Origin: Pseudomonas sp. SL4(2022)
Lineage (GTDB): Bacteria > Pseudomonadota > Gammaproteobacteria > Pseudomonadales > Pseudomonadaceae
DNA length: 64,000 nt
Direction of reading: 5' to 3'
NCBI RefSeq assembly: GCF_026625725.1
Contig: NZ_CP113060.1
Location: 1,866,001 to 1,930,000 of the forward strand
The notes beneath the pieces were generated by a model. The model did not search any database, had not been told where the DNA came from, and saw only the letters and a list, made by a program, of their open reading frames with translations. Positions 52,631-62,153 of this stretch are shown here, in pieces. Both the position numbers and the translations under genes were made by a program. Positions within the stretch are counted from its first letter, which is position 1, and every line of letters starts with the position of its first letter.

Positions 52631-53539
52631 ATGAGCAAAGTCAGTGTGCTGGTAGTGGATGACGCAACCTTTATTCGAGATCTGGTGAAAAAAGGTTTGC
52701 GTGACCATTTCCCCGGCATCCAGATCGAAGAAGCGGTCAATGGACGCAAGGCCCAGCAGTTGCTGGGCAAGCAGGCTGTCGACCTGATCCTTTGCGATTG
52801 GGAAATGCCAGAGATGTCTGGCCTTGAGCTGCTTACCTGGTGTCGTGGGCATGACACCCACAAGATTACCCCCTTCATCATGGTCACCAGCCGCGGCGAC
52901 AAGGAAAACGTCGTCCAGGCTATTCAGGCCGGCGTTTCCGATTTTATCGGCAAGCCCTTTTCCAGCGAGCAGCTGATTACCAAGGTCAAAAAGGCCCTCA
53001 GTCGTGCAGGCAAATTGCAGGCGCTGATGGCCAGCGCGCCGCCAAAGATGCTGAGCACCGGTGGCTTTGCCAATGACTCTTTGTCGGCGTTGACAGGCGG
53101 CAAGGCTGACGTAGTCAAGCCGGCAGCCCCTGAAGTCAAAGCTGCTGCTGCATTTGCGGCCAAACCGGCAAGCAAGGCGGCCTCCAGCAAAGTACCCACT
53201 GGCCGTGGGCAAGGGCAACTGCGACTGCCCGGCGGGGGGGCGATGGCGTGTGTCATCAAGGCGCTGAGCCTCAAGGAAGCGTTGTTGGTGGTAAAACGCA
53301 CGGATGTACTGCCGCAGGTTCTGGAGAGTGCCGTACTCGACCTGGAGCAGGGTGACGCCGCAGAAACGGCGCGTCTCAACGGCTATCTGCATGCCGTTGC
53401 TGCTTTCGAGCCAAAGCCTGATAGTGAATGGCTCCAGCTGACGTTCAAGTTCGTTGATCGCGATCCGCAGAAGCTCGATTACATTTCCCGCCTGATTGCC
53501 CGTGGTACGGCGCAGAAGCATTTCAGCCCAGGCGCGTGA
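52631..53539 (+). CDS. Response regulator with PilZ-like C-terminal domain
   Basis: A 302-residue protein. Residues 1-125 form a CheY-type receiver with the phospho-acceptor Asp in LILCDWEMPEMSG and Lys in SDFIGKPFSS. An Ala/Lys-rich linker runs to ~195. The last ~100 residues (SLKEALLVVKRTDVLPQVLE; LQLTFKFVDRDPQKLDYISR) look like a divergent PilZ-type beta barrel, but the RxxxR c-di-GMP motif is not evident. No DNA-binding domain is seen, so the output is probably by protein contact. No kinase gene is adjacent. The protein is conserved at this position, between phoU and an M23-type gene, in other pseudomonads. Confidence 0.8.
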   Translation: MSKVSVLVVDDATFIRDLVKKGLRDHFPGIQIEEAVNGRKAQQLLGKQAVDLILCDWEMPEMSGLELLTWCRGHDTHKITPFIMVTSRGDKENVVQAIQAGVSDFIGKPFSSEQLITKVKKALSRAGKLQALMASAPPKMLSTGGFANDSLSALTGGKADVVKPAAPEVKAAAAFAAKPASKAASSKVPTGRGQGQLRLPGGGAMACVIKALSLKEALLVVKRTDVLPQVLESAVLDLEQGDAAETARLNGYLHAVAAFEPKPDSEWLQLTFKFVDRDPQKLDYISRLIARGTAQKHFSPGA

Positions 53540-53659
53540 GTGCTGATTCTGCAGTGGCCTGCGAGATGGCTCACAACCCTTGTGTGCCGGTTCGCATGGC
53601 CATTGATCGGCTGCTAATCTGAATGCTCCGGACAGACCCATCACAAGATCCGAGTCGTT

Positions 53660-54556
53660 ATGCTAGGGCGCCTGATACTTTTCTGCAGTGTGTTGACTCT
53701 TGCCAGCCAGGCAATGGCGTTGACGATTTACAAGTACACCGATGCCAACGGCGTGGTCACCTACACCGATAAGGCGACGGCCGGCGCCCAGGTGTTTGTA
53801 TTTCGTGACCGTATGGTTGAGCGCCTGGACCACCAGGTGAAGTTGGAGACCAAGAAGCACGAGGCAGGAGAGACCCTTCTGGTGCGTAATGACCTGCACG
53901 CTCCGGTGCAGGTCGAGTTGCGCCTGGAAGGTCTGGACAATGTCAGCGGCGTTCCCGACACACCGATCAATTGGGTACTGCCGCCGCGTAGCAATATCCG
54001 TTTGGCGACCCTGGCTGCGCGCGATGCCAGTAAACCCATGCGCTATACCCCCAAACTGCGTTATGCCATGGGTGATCCGCGCCTGCTACCGACGCAACAG
54101 AACTATCCGCTGCCGTGGCGCGGCGGTCCATTTCGGCTGACCCAGGGGGCTAACGGCAAATACAGCCACTTCACCCCAAAGGGCCGCTATGCCGTGGACA
54201 TTGCCATGCCGGAGGGTACGCCGATTGTTGCAGCGCGCAGCGGTGTGGTGGTGAAAACTGAGAACCGGCAGAGCGGCCGTGGCAATAACCCATCTGGTAA
54301 CTATGTGCGTATCCTGCATGACGACGGCACCATGGGCGTTTACCTGCACCTGATGCAAGGCTCGGTGGCAGTCAGTGAAGGTACTCATGTCGCCGCCGGC
54401 GCCTTTTTGGCGCGCTCCGGCAATACCGGTAATAGCACGGGTCCGCACCTGCACTTCGTGGTGCAACGCAATGTCGGCCTGGCACTGGAGTCGATACCCT
54501 TTGATTTTTCTCAGCCGGTTAACAGCCTGCCGAATTTTGCGGTGGGCGGCGAGTAA
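53660..54556 (+). CDS. Exported M23 family peptidase with DUF4124 domain
   Basis: A 298-residue protein with a signal peptide (residues ~1-20, ending ASQAMA). The start of the mature part, LTIYKYTDANGVVTYTDKA, is a DUF4124-type domain. The C-terminal ~130 residues are an M23/LytM fold: RYAVDIAMPEGTPIVAARSG, then GNYVRILHDDGTMGVYLHL and GNTGNSTGPHLHFVVQ. The HxH of HLHF and the Asp in AVDI are present; the first metal-binding His is less clear. It probably acts on, or helps control cutting of, peptidoglycan. A hairpin separates it from the convergent CorC-type gene. Confidence 0.87.
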   Translation: MLGRLILFCSVLTLASQAMALTIYKYTDANGVVTYTDKATAGAQVFVFRDRMVERLDHQVKLETKKHEAGETLLVRNDLHAPVQVELRLEGLDNVSGVPDTPINWVLPPRSNIRLATLAARDASKPMRYTPKLRYAMGDPRLLPTQQNYPLPWRGGPFRLTQGANGKYSHFTPKGRYAVDIAMPEGTPIVAARSGVVVKTENRQSGRGNNPSGNYVRILHDDGTMGVYLHLMQGSVAVSEGTHVAAGAFLARSGNTGNSTGPHLHFVVQRNVGLALESIPFDFSQPVNSLPNFAVGGE

Positions 54557-54558
54557 TA

Positions 54559-54580
54559 CCTAGACCGGGTGCGGTCTAGG
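54559..54580. terminator. Hairpin between convergent genes
   Basis: Perfect 9-base arms CCTAGACCG (54559-54567) and CGGTCTAGG (54572-54580) with a 4-base loop, directly between the stop codons of the convergent M23-type and CorC-type genes. T tracts are lacking on both strands, but the position suits a two-way terminator. Confidence 0.6.
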
Positions 54581-54588
54581 CGAGGTCA

Positions 54589-55929
54589 TCAATCCAGCTT
54601 CAGCACCTTGGCCAGCACGATTTTCGGGCCCTTCATCTTCTTCACGATGATGCGCAGGCCGTCGACTTCCAGTACTTCTTCTTCCTCGGGCATGCGCTTG
54701 AGCGTGTCGTAGATCAGTCCGGCGAGGGTTTCCGCTTCGACGTGATCGAGGTCGACGCCGAGCAGGCGTTCGACCTTGGCCAATGGTGTGTCGCCGCGTA
54801 CCAGCAGTTTGCCTGGCTGATAGGCGAGGATGCCGCGTTCGGCCTTGCGGTGTTCGTCCTGAATATCGCCAACCAGGGCTTCCAGCACGTCTTCCATGGT
54901 CAGGTAGCCGATCACTTTGCCATCGGCTTCTTCTACCAGGGCGAAGTGCGAACCGCCGATGCGGAATTGTTCCAGCAGGCTGGACAGCGGCATATGCCGG
55001 CCAACCCGTTCGATCGGGTGCATCAGCTCGGCGAGTTTCAGCGCCGAAGGCAGCATTTCCAGCAGAGACAGGTGCAGCAGCAGGTCCTTGATATGCAAGA
55101 CGCCAACGTATTCGCCGCTGGTGTCGTCATAGATCGGGTAACGGCTGTACTTGTGCCGGCGGAACACGCTGAACACCTCATCCAGCGCCGCCGTCAGCGG
55201 TAGCGACACCAAGTCCTCGCGGGAGTTGGCCCAGTCCACCACTTCCAATTCGCCCAGCTCCACCGCTGAGGCCAGTACACGCATGTCCTGGTCACTGGGG
55301 TCGCTGGCGCGGCTGGAGTGGAGGATCAGCTTGAGTTCGTCGCGGCTGTAGTGGTGCTCATGATGCGGCCCCGGCTCGCCCTGACCGGCGATGCGCAGAA
55401 TGGCATTGGCACTGGCGTTGAGCAGGAAGATCGCCGGGTACATGGCCCAGTAGAACAGGTACAGCGGCGCGGCCGTCCACAGCGACAGCAGTTCCGGTTT
55501 GCGGATCGCCCAGGACTTGGGCGCCAGCTCGCCGATCACGATGTGCAGGTAGGAAATGATGAAAAATGCGGTGAAGAAGGCGATGCCATGCACCAGCTTT
55601 GGCGATTCGATGCCAATGGCCCCGAGCAGCGGTTCCAGCAGGTGGGCGAAGGCCGGCTCACCGACCCAGCCGAGGCCAAGCGAGGCCAGGGTGATACCCA
55701 GCTGACAGGCTGACAGGTAGGCATCGAGTTGGTTGTGAACAGTGCGCAGGATATGCCCGCGCCAGCCGTTCTTGGCGGCCAGGGCATCCACCTTGGTGGC
55801 GCGCAGTTTGACGATGGCAAACTCTGCGGCCACGAAGAAGCCGTTGAGCAGCACCAGAAACAGGGCGAAGAGGACAAGGCCGAAATCGGCAAAATAGCTG
55901 TTGGCGACGTAACTCGTGGAGGGGTCCAT
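54589..55929 (-). CDS. CorC/HlyC-type membrane protein with CBS pair
   Basis: A 446-residue inner-membrane protein. Residues ~15-200 are a CNNM/DUF21 domain with about four membrane helices (FALFLVLLNGFFVAAEFAIV; LGITLASLGLGWVGEPAFAH). Two CBS modules follow (~215-345: PLTAALDEVFSVFRRHKYSR, then YVGVLHIKDLLLHLSLLEML). The last ~85 residues are a CorC_HlyC domain (AERGILAYQPGKLLVRGDTP). The family includes magnesium/cobalt export-related proteins; hemolysin is an old label. It is encoded next to phoR on the same strand. Confidence 0.92.
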   Translation of the reverse strand: MDPSTSYVANSYFADFGLVLFALFLVLLNGFFVAAEFAIVKLRATKVDALAAKNGWRGHILRTVHNQLDAYLSACQLGITLASLGLGWVGEPAFAHLLEPLLGAIGIESPKLVHGIAFFTAFFIISYLHIVIGELAPKSWAIRKPELLSLWTAAPLYLFYWAMYPAIFLLNASANAILRIAGQGEPGPHHEHHYSRDELKLILHSSRASDPSDQDMRVLASAVELGELEVVDWANSREDLVSLPLTAALDEVFSVFRRHKYSRYPIYDDTSGEYVGVLHIKDLLLHLSLLEMLPSALKLAELMHPIERVGRHMPLSSLLEQFRIGGSHFALVEEADGKVIGYLTMEDVLEALVGDIQDEHRKAERGILAYQPGKLLVRGDTPLAKVERLLGVDLDHVEAETLAGLIYDTLKRMPEEEEVLEVDGLRIIVKKMKGPKIVLAKVLKLD

Positions 55930-55998
55930 ACGGGGTTCGGGTAGTGAATGACCGCTAAAGGGTGGAGCTTGCCAGCCCGCTTTGCAAGTAGAACGCGG

Positions 55999-57324
55999 CT
56001 ACTGGCCGCGTCTGACAACCTGTTGATCGGGGAAGTGGCAAGTAAAGGTGCTGCCTTTACCCAGACTGCTGACGATATCCAGCCGCGCGCGGTGGCGCAG
56101 CAGCACATGCTTGACGATGGCCAGGCCAAGTCCGGTGCCGCCGGTGTTGCTGGCGCGGCTGGAGTCGACCCGATAGAAACGCTCGGTCAGGCGCGGCAGG
56201 TGCTTGGCTTCGATGCCCAGGCCGCTGTCTTGCACGCTGAGGTGCGCACCCTGTTCGTCGCCCCACCAGCGAATCTTGATGTCGCCTTCATCCGGGGTGT
56301 ATTTCACGGCGTTGAACACCAGGTTGGAGAAGGCGCTGCGCAGCTCCGTCTCGCTGCCTTTGAGCTTGAGGTGCGGGTCCGCTTCTAGGCTGATGCGGTG
56401 ATGCCGTTCGCCAGACAGCGCCTGGGCATCGTTCTTGATGCTCAGCAGGAGCAGATCGACGGCCACCGGCTGGTTGTCCGAGGGGTAGTCGGTGGCTTCC
56501 AGTTTGGCCAGCAACAGCAGGTCGTTGAGCAGGTTCTGCATGCGCCCGCCTTGCTGCTGCATTTGTTGCAGGGCACGCAGCCAGCGCGGATTTACGTCTT
56601 CAACATTATCCAGCAGGGTTTCCAGGTAGCCGCTGATCACCGTCAACGGCGTGCGCAGTTCGTGGGACACGTTGGCGACGAAGTCTTTGCGCATCTGCTC
56701 TAGCTGGAACAGCCGGGTAATGTCGCGCACCAGCATCAGGTGTTCGCGGTTGCCGTACTGGGTGATGTGGAATTGCAGGCGCAGGCGGTCGCTGACCGGC
56801 GAGGGCAGCTCCAGTGGCTCGTTGTAGTTGTGGCCTTCGAAGTACTCGATAAAGCGCGGATCGCGTACCAGATTGGTGATCTGCTGGCCGCTGTCCTGGG
56901 GGGTTTTCAGGCCCAGCAGCTTTTCCGCCGCGATGTTCCACCATTCCAGGTTGCCGTCGCGATCAAGCATGATCACCGCATCTTTCAGCGCAGCGGTGGA
57001 CTCCTGCACGCGGTCGATCACGGCCTGCAGACGGCCACGGACTTTCTGGTCGCGACGCTGCAGGTGGTAGATGTTGTCAAACACTTCGCCCCACAGGCCG
57101 TAGCCATCGGGCGGCGCTTCGTCACCCTGGCGGGTGCGTAGCCATTTGTGCAAGCGCAGCAGTTGTTGCAGATGCCAGCCGAGATAGCCCGCCAGGCCGA
57201 GAAGCAGAGTCCAGGCATATTCGCCGGTGATCAGCCCGAGCAGCAGGCAGACACCGACCAGTAGCAACAAGCGACGTATCAGGGGGGCGCGCCAGTCTTG
57301 ATTCAATTCGAGCTCATCCGCCAA
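55999..57324 (-). CDS. phoR: Phosphate-regulon sensor kinase PhoR
   Basis: A 441-residue membrane histidine kinase. Two close membrane segments lie at ~residues 17-55. A PAS domain follows (~95-195: LKDAVIMLDRDGNLEWWNIA), then the phospho-acceptor region with His in FVANVSHELRTPLTVISGYL (~220) and the ATPase part with N box SAFSNLVFNAVKYTP, G1 VQDSGLGIEAKHLP and G2 TGGTGLGLAIVKHV. It pairs with PhoB, encoded 50 bases upstream on the same strand, and receives the state of Pst through PhoU. Confidence 0.96.
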   Translation of the reverse strand: MADELELNQDWRAPLIRRLLLLVGVCLLLGLITGEYAWTLLLGLAGYLGWHLQQLLRLHKWLRTRQGDEAPPDGYGLWGEVFDNIYHLQRRDQKVRGRLQAVIDRVQESTAALKDAVIMLDRDGNLEWWNIAAEKLLGLKTPQDSGQQITNLVRDPRFIEYFEGHNYNEPLELPSPVSDRLRLQFHITQYGNREHLMLVRDITRLFQLEQMRKDFVANVSHELRTPLTVISGYLETLLDNVEDVNPRWLRALQQMQQQGGRMQNLLNDLLLLAKLEATDYPSDNQPVAVDLLLLSIKNDAQALSGERHHRISLEADPHLKLKGSETELRSAFSNLVFNAVKYTPDEGDIKIRWWGDEQGAHLSVQDSGLGIEAKHLPRLTERFYRVDSSRASNTGGTGLGLAIVKHVLLRHRARLDIVSSLGKGSTFTCHFPDQQVVRRGQ

Positions 57325-57374
57325 TCAATCCTTTATGCAGACCCACGCTGGGTCTGCGGGCCATCCTAACCGTA

Positions 57375-58064
57375 TTAGCTCTTGGTGGAAAAACGATAGC
57401 CGGTGCCACGCACGGTTTGCACCAGGTTTTCGTAAACCTCGCCGAGGGCTTTACGCAGGCGACGGATATGTACATCGACGGTGCGCTCCTCGACATACAC
57501 GTTGCCGCCCCAGACCTGGTCGAGCAACTGGCCACGGGTGTAGGCACGCTCCTGGTGGGTCATGAAGAATTGCAGCAGGCGGTATTCGGTCGGGCCCATT
57601 TCGGCCGGTTTGCCGTCGATGGTGACGCGGTGGCTGACCGGGTCAAGCAGCAGGCCGCCGACTTCGATTGGGCCTTCACTGTCGGTTGGGCCGGCGCGGC
57701 GCAGCACGGCCTTGAGGCGAGCGACCAGTTCGCGTGGCGAGAACGGCTTGGTGATGTAGTCGTCGGCGCCGACTTCCAGGCCCTGGATCTTGTTGTCCTC
57801 TTCGCCCTTGGCGGTGAGCATGATGATCGGGATGTCGCCGGTCAGCTCATCGCGCTTGAGGCGGCGCGCCAGCTCGATGCCGCTGGTGCCGGGGAGCATC
57901 CAGTCGAGCAGGATCAGATCGGGTTTTCGGTCGACGATGATGGCATGTGCCTGCTGGGTATTCTCCGCTTCCAGACACTCGTAGCCGGCCATTTCCAGGG
58001 CCACGGCGATCATTTCACGGATCGGTGCTTCGTCATCGACGATCAGGATGTTCTTGCCAACCAT
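57375..58064 (-). CDS. phoB: Phosphate-regulon response regulator PhoB
   Basis: A 229-residue OmpR-type regulator. The receiver has its phospho-acceptor Asp in [13 protein letters not shown] and Lys in [17 protein letters not shown]. The C-terminal winged helix ([13 protein letters not shown] to [20 protein letters not shown]) contacts the Pho box. It is preceded by a Pho box, so it probably controls its own synthesis. Pho boxes before pstS and pstC are its likely targets in this window. Confidence 0.97.
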   Translation of the reverse strand: MVGKNILIVDDEAPIREMIAVALEMAGYECLEAENTQQAHAIIVDRKPDLILLDWMLPGTSGIELARRLKRDELTGDIPIIMLTAKGEEDNKIQGLEVGADDYITKPFSPRELVARLKAVLRRAGPTDSEGPIEVGGLLLDPVSHRVTIDGKPAEMGPTEYRLLQFFMTHQERAYTRGQLLDQVWGGNVYVEERTVDVHIRRLRKALGEVYENLVQTVRGTGYRFSTKS

Positions 58065-58117
58065 GGGTCAAGCCTCGGGTCATCTCGCTGTAATGGGCTG
58101 CATTAGATAACGGAATT

Positions 58118-58135
58118 ATTGCAGCGATATGACAG
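58118..58135 (-). promoter_or_regulatory. Pho box and promoter upstream of phoB
   Basis: Read on the minus strand: CTGTCAT-ATCG-CTGCAAT, a good PhoB direct repeat with 11-base period, followed 8 bases on by a -10-like TATCTAAT (58102-58109). This is the structure expected of an autoregulated phoBR promoter. Confidence 0.82.
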
Positions 58136-58155
58136 GTGCGCGGCAGCGCTTCTTT

Positions 58156-59049
58156 CTACGCGCGCAAGGCATAGTCGAGCACCAGGCCGATAAAGATTGC
58201 CAGTCCGGCCCAATGGTTGTGTAGAAAGGCGTTGAAGCAGGCCATCGGCTTGCGGTTGCGGGTTTTGTGAAACTCCCAGGCAAAGCAGCCGGCGGCTGCC
58301 AGCAGGCCGAGATGGAAGTACAGGCCCAGCTCGAAGCGCGCCGCCGCCAGCAGCAGGCATAGCAGTGCCAGGCCCTGGAGGATGACGATGATCAGGCGGT
58401 CGGCATCGCCGAACAGAATGGCGGTGGACTTCACCCCAATCTTCATATCGTCCTCGCGGTCGGCCATGGCGTAGTAGGTGTCGTAGGCCACGGTCCACAG
58501 CAGGTTAGCGATATACAGCAGCCAGGCTTCCGGCGGAAGGCTGCCGGTTTCGGCGGTAAAGGCCATCGGCATGCCCCAGGAGAATGCCGCGCCCAACACC
58601 ACCTGCGGGTAGAAAGTGTAGCGCTTCATAAAGGGGTAGCAGGCCGCCAGGGCCAGGCCGCCGAAGGACAGCCAGATGGTGGTGGCGTTGGTAAACAGCA
58701 CCAGGACGAAGCTCAGCGCTACCAGCGCGGCGAATAGGATCAGCGCCTCACGCGGCTTGATCCTGCCACTGGCCAGCGGCCGAGCCTTGGTGCGGCTGAC
58801 GTGGCCGTCGAAGTTGCGGTCGGCGTAGTCGTTGATCACGCAGCCGGCGGCGCGCATCAGAATTACCCCGAACACGAAGATCAGCAGGTTCTTAACGCTC
58901 GGCACGCCTTCTGCCGCGACCCACAGCGCCCACAACGTCGGCCACAGCAGCAGGTAGATGCCGATGGGTTTGTCCAGGCGCATTAGCTGGATAAAGTCCC
59001 AGGCGCGTGGATGCAGGCGGTTGAGTGAATGCAGCAGGCGGGTATACAT
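58156..59049 (-). CDS. ubiA: 4-Hydroxybenzoate polyprenyltransferase UbiA
   Basis: A 297-residue integral membrane enzyme that attaches the polyprenyl chain to 4-hydroxybenzoate in ubiquinone synthesis. Both Asp-rich motifs are visible: [20 protein letters not shown] near residue 75 and [20 protein letters not shown] near 195. About eight to nine membrane helices are predicted. The ATG at 59049 is chosen because GGAG lies 9 bases before it; an ATG at 59064 is less likely. It follows ubiC on the same strand with a ~100-base gap that includes a palindromic repeat. Confidence 0.97.
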   Translation of the reverse strand: MYTRLLHSLNRLHPRAWDFIQLMRLDKPIGIYLLLWPTLWALWVAAEGVPSVKNLLIFVFGVILMRAAGCVINDYADRNFDGHVSRTKARPLASGRIKPREALILFAALVALSFVLVLFTNATTIWLSFGGLALAACYPFMKRYTFYPQVVLGAAFSWGMPMAFTAETGSLPPEAWLLYIANLLWTVAYDTYYAMADREDDMKIGVKSTAILFGDADRLIIVILQGLALLCLLLAAARFELGLYFHLGLLAAAGCFAWEFHKTRNRKPMACFNAFLHNHWAGLAIFIGLVLDYALRA

Positions 59050-59120
59050 CGAGCGCGTCTCCATGCGAAGTGCGACTGATTATACGGGGGAAGGCGGCAG
59101 TGGATAGCGAAGGGACGTCG

Positions 59121-59154
59121 GTAGGGTGGATGATGCTTCACCCATCCGCCCTAC
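59121..59154. repeat. Palindromic repeat at the ubiC stop codon
   Basis: GTAGGGTGGATG (59121-59132) and CATCCGCCCTAC (59143-59154) form a 12-base inverted repeat with one mismatch. It is of the same family as the two copies at 68-139. On the minus strand it begins CCGTAGGGCGGATG, and this TAG is the stop codon of ubiC. Confidence 0.75.
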
Positions 59155-59705
59155 GGCGTGTCGATCTCGGCGGCCTGCCAGAACGTGGGGAGGAAGACCT
59201 CGGCCACCAACACGCCCAACGCGCCACGGCTAAAGCATGAACGCCGCGCCCACAGGCGCTCGCTACAGGTTTCCGCTGGCAGCCACTGCGCCGGGTAGCG
59301 GCATACCTGAAATTCACCGCGATCAAAGGCGCGGTCGCTGAACAGCAACTCACCCAGCGAACGACTGCCGAGTTGGTCCAGCGCCAAGCCGGAGCCTTCC
59401 AGGGCGCTGCGTGCCGCCACGCTGCGGGCGAATACCCACGGCTGGCCGTGGCCGCGCAGGTACACCTCGCGCACCCAGCCCTGGCTGCCGTTGGCCACGC
59501 CCAGCGCGTTGCATTCATCGCTGCGCAGGCGCTGCCAGCCTTCCTGCAATGGGGTTACGCTGAAGCCATTGGCTGAAAGAGCCGTCAGGCGTCGTGTCAG
59601 CGAATCTTCGTTGAACAGCCAATCACGCACCGCCAGCGCGGGCGCGGGGTGCAGTTGGCTGGCAGTCAGCCAGCGCGGCGGATGGGCAAGGGCGGCGTGG
59701 GGCAC
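59151..59705 (-). CDS. ubiC: Chorismate lyase UbiC
   Basis: A 184-residue cytoplasmic enzyme that converts chorismate to 4-hydroxybenzoate and pyruvate, the first committed step of ubiquinone synthesis. The pattern WLFNEDSLTRRL near the N-terminus, REVYLRGHGQPWVFARSV near residue 80 and LGELLFSDRAFDRGEFQV near 115 are typical, as is the C-terminal FLPTFW. The UbiA gene follows and uses its product. The last codons run directly into a repeat that supplies the TAG stop. Confidence 0.94.
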   Translation of the reverse strand: MPHAALAHPPRWLTASQLHPAPALAVRDWLFNEDSLTRRLTALSANGFSVTPLQEGWQRLRSDECNALGVANGSQGWVREVYLRGHGQPWVFARSVAARSALEGSGLALDQLGSRSLGELLFSDRAFDRGEFQVCRYPAQWLPAETCSERLWARRSCFSRGALGVLVAEVFLPTFWQAAEIDTP

Positions 59706-59908
59706 GAACAGGTTTCACTTGAACTAAGGCGCGCGAGTCTAGCATGCCGCCTGGGGGCAAGCAGGTGCAGCGCATCCGCAGCAGGCGAGCACAACCCGAC
59801 TTTGGTTGGCGCTATGGGCACGCTATTCATCGCCCGGCGGCTTGGCGCACCTGCGCATATACGGTAGTTTCCCCGGCGCAATAGCCGTGTGATCCGCCAG
59901 AGGTAGTT

Positions 59909-60076
59909 ATGAAGAAGTGGCAATGTGTAGTCTGTGGACTGATTTACGACGAAAGCCAGGGCTGGCCTGATGAGGGCATCGCCGCCGGTACGGCGTGGCA
60001 GGATGTTCCGGAAGACTGGCTGTGCCCTGACTGTGGCGTGGGTAAGCTGGATTTCGAAATGATCGAAATCGGTTGA
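59909..60076 (+). CDS. rubA1: Rubredoxin 1
   Basis: A 55-residue iron protein with one Fe(Cys)4 site from two CxxC pairs: WQCVVCG near residues 6-9 and WLCPDCGVG near 39-42. It transfers single electrons, classically to alkane hydroxylases, from the FAD-dependent reductase encoded two genes downstream. The ATG follows AGAGGTAGTT. A near-identical second copy lies 98 bases beyond. The arrangement rubredoxin-rubredoxin-reductase is conserved in pseudomonads. Confidence 0.95.
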   Translation: MKKWQCVVCGLIYDESQGWPDEGIAAGTAWQDVPEDWLCPDCGVGKLDFEMIEIG

Positions 60077-60174
60077 GTCCACGCTTTGGCAAGCGGCGAC
60101 CTGCGGGTCGCCGTTTTGTTTAGTGAGCCCATACTGAATACCCCGAACAAGCTGAATTAAGCGGCGAGGTGGTT

Positions 60175-60342
60175 ATGCGTAAGTGGCAGTGTGTGGTGTG
60201 CGGTTTTATCTATGACGAAGCCCTCGGCCTGCCCGAGGAAGGCATCGCCCCCGGCACTGCCTGGGAAGATGTTCCCGCCGATTGGCTGTGCCCCGATTGC
60301 GGCGTCGGCAAGCTGGATTTCGAGATGATCGAGATCGTCTGA
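60175..60342 (+). CDS. rubA2: Rubredoxin 2
   Basis: A 55-residue rubredoxin very similar to its upstream neighbour; differences are concentrated in the central loop ([20 protein letters not shown]). Both CxxC pairs are intact (WQCVVCG and WLCPDCGVG). The ATG follows GCGAGGTGGTT. Tandem duplication is the likely origin. It shares the operon with the reductase gene that starts 63 bases downstream. Confidence 0.95.
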   Translation: MRKWQCVVCGFIYDEALGLPEEGIAPGTAWEDVPADWLCPDCGVGKLDFEMIEIV

Positions 60343-60405
60343 GCCGCGTCAGCCCTGAAATCTATTGTGGCCGCCGCAGTGCGCGGCCTGTGTGAGGAAT
60401 GCAAC

Positions 60406-61554
60406 ATGAGTGCACCTGTCGTCATCGTCGGCACCGGCCTGGCCGGCTACAACCTGGCCCGTGAATTTCGCAAGCTGGACAGCGAGACTCCGCTGCTGCT
60501 GATTACCGCTGACGACGGTCGCTCGTACTCCAAGCCGATGCTGTCCACCGGGTTTGCCAAGAACAAGGACGCTGATGGTCTGAGCATGGCTGAGCCGGGT
60601 GCCATGGCTGAACAGCTCAAGGCGGAAATTCGCACCCATACCCGCATTAGCGGCATCGATCCCGGCCACAGGCAGCTGTGGATCGGTGAAGAGGCTGTGC
60701 CGTACCGCGATCTGGTGCTGGCCTGGGGGGCCGAGGTGATTCGCGTACCCGTCGAAGGTGATGCCGACAATGCGATCTTCTCGATCAATGATCTGGAGGA
60801 TTACGCGCGGTTTCGCCGTGCCGCTGCAGGCAAGCAACGCGTTCTGCTGCTGGGCGCTGGGCTGATCGGTTGTGAGTTTGCCAATGACCTGAGTCTGGGC
60901 GGTTATCAGGTCGAGCTGGTCGCACCCTGCGAGCAGGTGATGCCCGGCCTGCTGCACCCAGCGGCCGCTGCCGCGGTTCAAGGCGGTCTGGAAGGGCTGG
61001 GTGCGCGCTTTCACCTCGGTCCGGTGCTGGCCAGCCTTAATCACAACGGCGATGCACTGCAAGCGCACCTGTCCGACGGCACGCTGATTGAGTGCGATCT
61101 GGTGCTTTCGGCTGTGGGCTTGCGTCCGCGTATTGAGCTGGCGGCGGCTGCCGGGCTGGCGGTCAATCGCGGGGTGGTGGTCGACCGCCAGCTGCGCACC
61201 TCGCACGCCAATATCTACGCCCTGGGTGATTGCGCCGAGGTCGATGGCATCAACCTGCTCTACGTTATGCCGCTGATGACCAGCGCCCGTGCACTGGCGC
61301 AAACCCTGGCCGGTACCCCCACGGCAGTCAGCTACGGGCCGATGCCGGTGACGGTAAAAACCCCGGTCTGTCCGCTGGTGGTATCACCGCCACCGCGCGG
61401 CCTGCAAGGCGAGTGGAGCGTTGAGGGCAGTGGCGCTGACATCAAGGCGCTGTGCCATGACAGCAGCGGCGCGCTGCTCGGTTATGCGCTCACCGGTACG
61501 GCCGTGCAGGATAAATTGGCCCTGAATAAGCTGTTGCCCGTGCTTTTGGCTTGA
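60406..61554 (+). CDS. alkT: Rubredoxin-NAD(+) reductase
   Basis: A 382-residue FAD enzyme that passes electrons from NADH to rubredoxin. FAD- and NAD-binding Rossmann motifs are seen at the start ([15 protein letters not shown]) and near residue 145 ([17 protein letters not shown]), and the FAD motif [13 protein letters not shown] near 270. The ATG at 60406 follows GAGG and gives a start at MSAPVVIVG; the upstream ORF extension has no support. Together with the two rubredoxins it forms a complete soluble electron chain. Confidence 0.94.
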   Translation: MSAPVVIVGTGLAGYNLAREFRKLDSETPLLLITADDGRSYSKPMLSTGFAKNKDADGLSMAEPGAMAEQLKAEIRTHTRISGIDPGHRQLWIGEEAVPYRDLVLAWGAEVIRVPVEGDADNAIFSINDLEDYARFRRAAAGKQRVLLLGAGLIGCEFANDLSLGGYQVELVAPCEQVMPGLLHPAAAAAVQGGLEGLGARFHLGPVLASLNHNGDALQAHLSDGTLIECDLVLSAVGLRPRIELAAAAGLAVNRGVVVDRQLRTSHANIYALGDCAEVDGINLLYVMPLMTSARALAQTLAGTPTAVSYGPMPVTVKTPVCPLVVSPPPRGLQGEWSVEGSGADIKALCHDSSGALLGYALTGTAVQDKLALNKLLPVLLA

Positions 61555-61740
61555 TTGGCGGTCGTTCTGTCGGATTTACCGTATTTTTGCCTGGTTTAAC
61601 TGTCGGACAAGACTGGCGCGGGACCTATCGGCATGCCATTCTCCCTTAGTCTGCCGCAGCCTAGAGCTGTTGCGGCGCCTTGGTATCTGCTCGCGCAGAG
61701 CAGCCCGGACACAACAACAAAAAACCGTAAAGAGGCATTT

Positions 61741-62013
61741 ATGCGTAAACCGGAACTCGCCGCCGCTATCGCCGATAAGGCGGATCTGACTAAAGATCAG
61801 GCAAACCGTGTACTTAACGCGGTACTCGAAGAAATCACCAGCGCCCTGAACCGCAAGGACAGCGTTACCCTGGTGGGCTTCGGTACTTTCGTGCAACGCC
61901 ACCGCGGTGCTCGCACCGGTAAAAACCCGCAAACCGGTGAGCCAGTAAAGATCAAGGCCAGCAACACCGTCGCCTTCAAACCGGGTAAATCCCTGAAAGA
62001 CGCGGTCAACTGA
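61741..62013 (+). CDS. HU-family DNA-binding protein
   Basis: A 90-residue histone-like protein. The sequence RKPELAAAIADKADLTKDQA, then TLVGFGTFVQRHRGARTGKN and PQTGEPVKIKASNTVAFKPG is a typical HU/IHF-fold, with the DNA-contacting arm and its proline. The ATG at 61741 follows AAAGAGGCATTT. It is an extra HU-like paralogue at a conserved place behind the reductase gene, and is probably expressed from its own promoter in the 186-base gap. Confidence 0.94.
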   Translation: MRKPELAAAIADKADLTKDQANRVLNAVLEEITSALNRKDSVTLVGFGTFVQRHRGARTGKNPQTGEPVKIKASNTVAFKPGKSLKDAVN

Positions 62014-62021
62014 GTCCTCAG

Positions 62022-62044
62022 GCCTGGGGCTTTTGGCCCCGGGC
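62022..62044 (+). terminator. Hairpin after the HU gene
   Basis: GCCTGGGGC (62022-62030) and GCCCCGGGC (62036-62044) can pair with one G-T wobble across a short T-rich loop. No T tract follows. It lies 9 bases beyond the stop codon and may weakly terminate the HU message. Confidence 0.45.
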
Positions 62045-62153
62045 TGCACCACCCCGGCGAGCATGTTCATGCCCTTCTTTCAGCCGGATGTAGTCCCCGT
62101 CGCAAACCGCTACAATGCGCCGCCTTTTCCCTACCCTTTGCGAGGCCTCGCGC

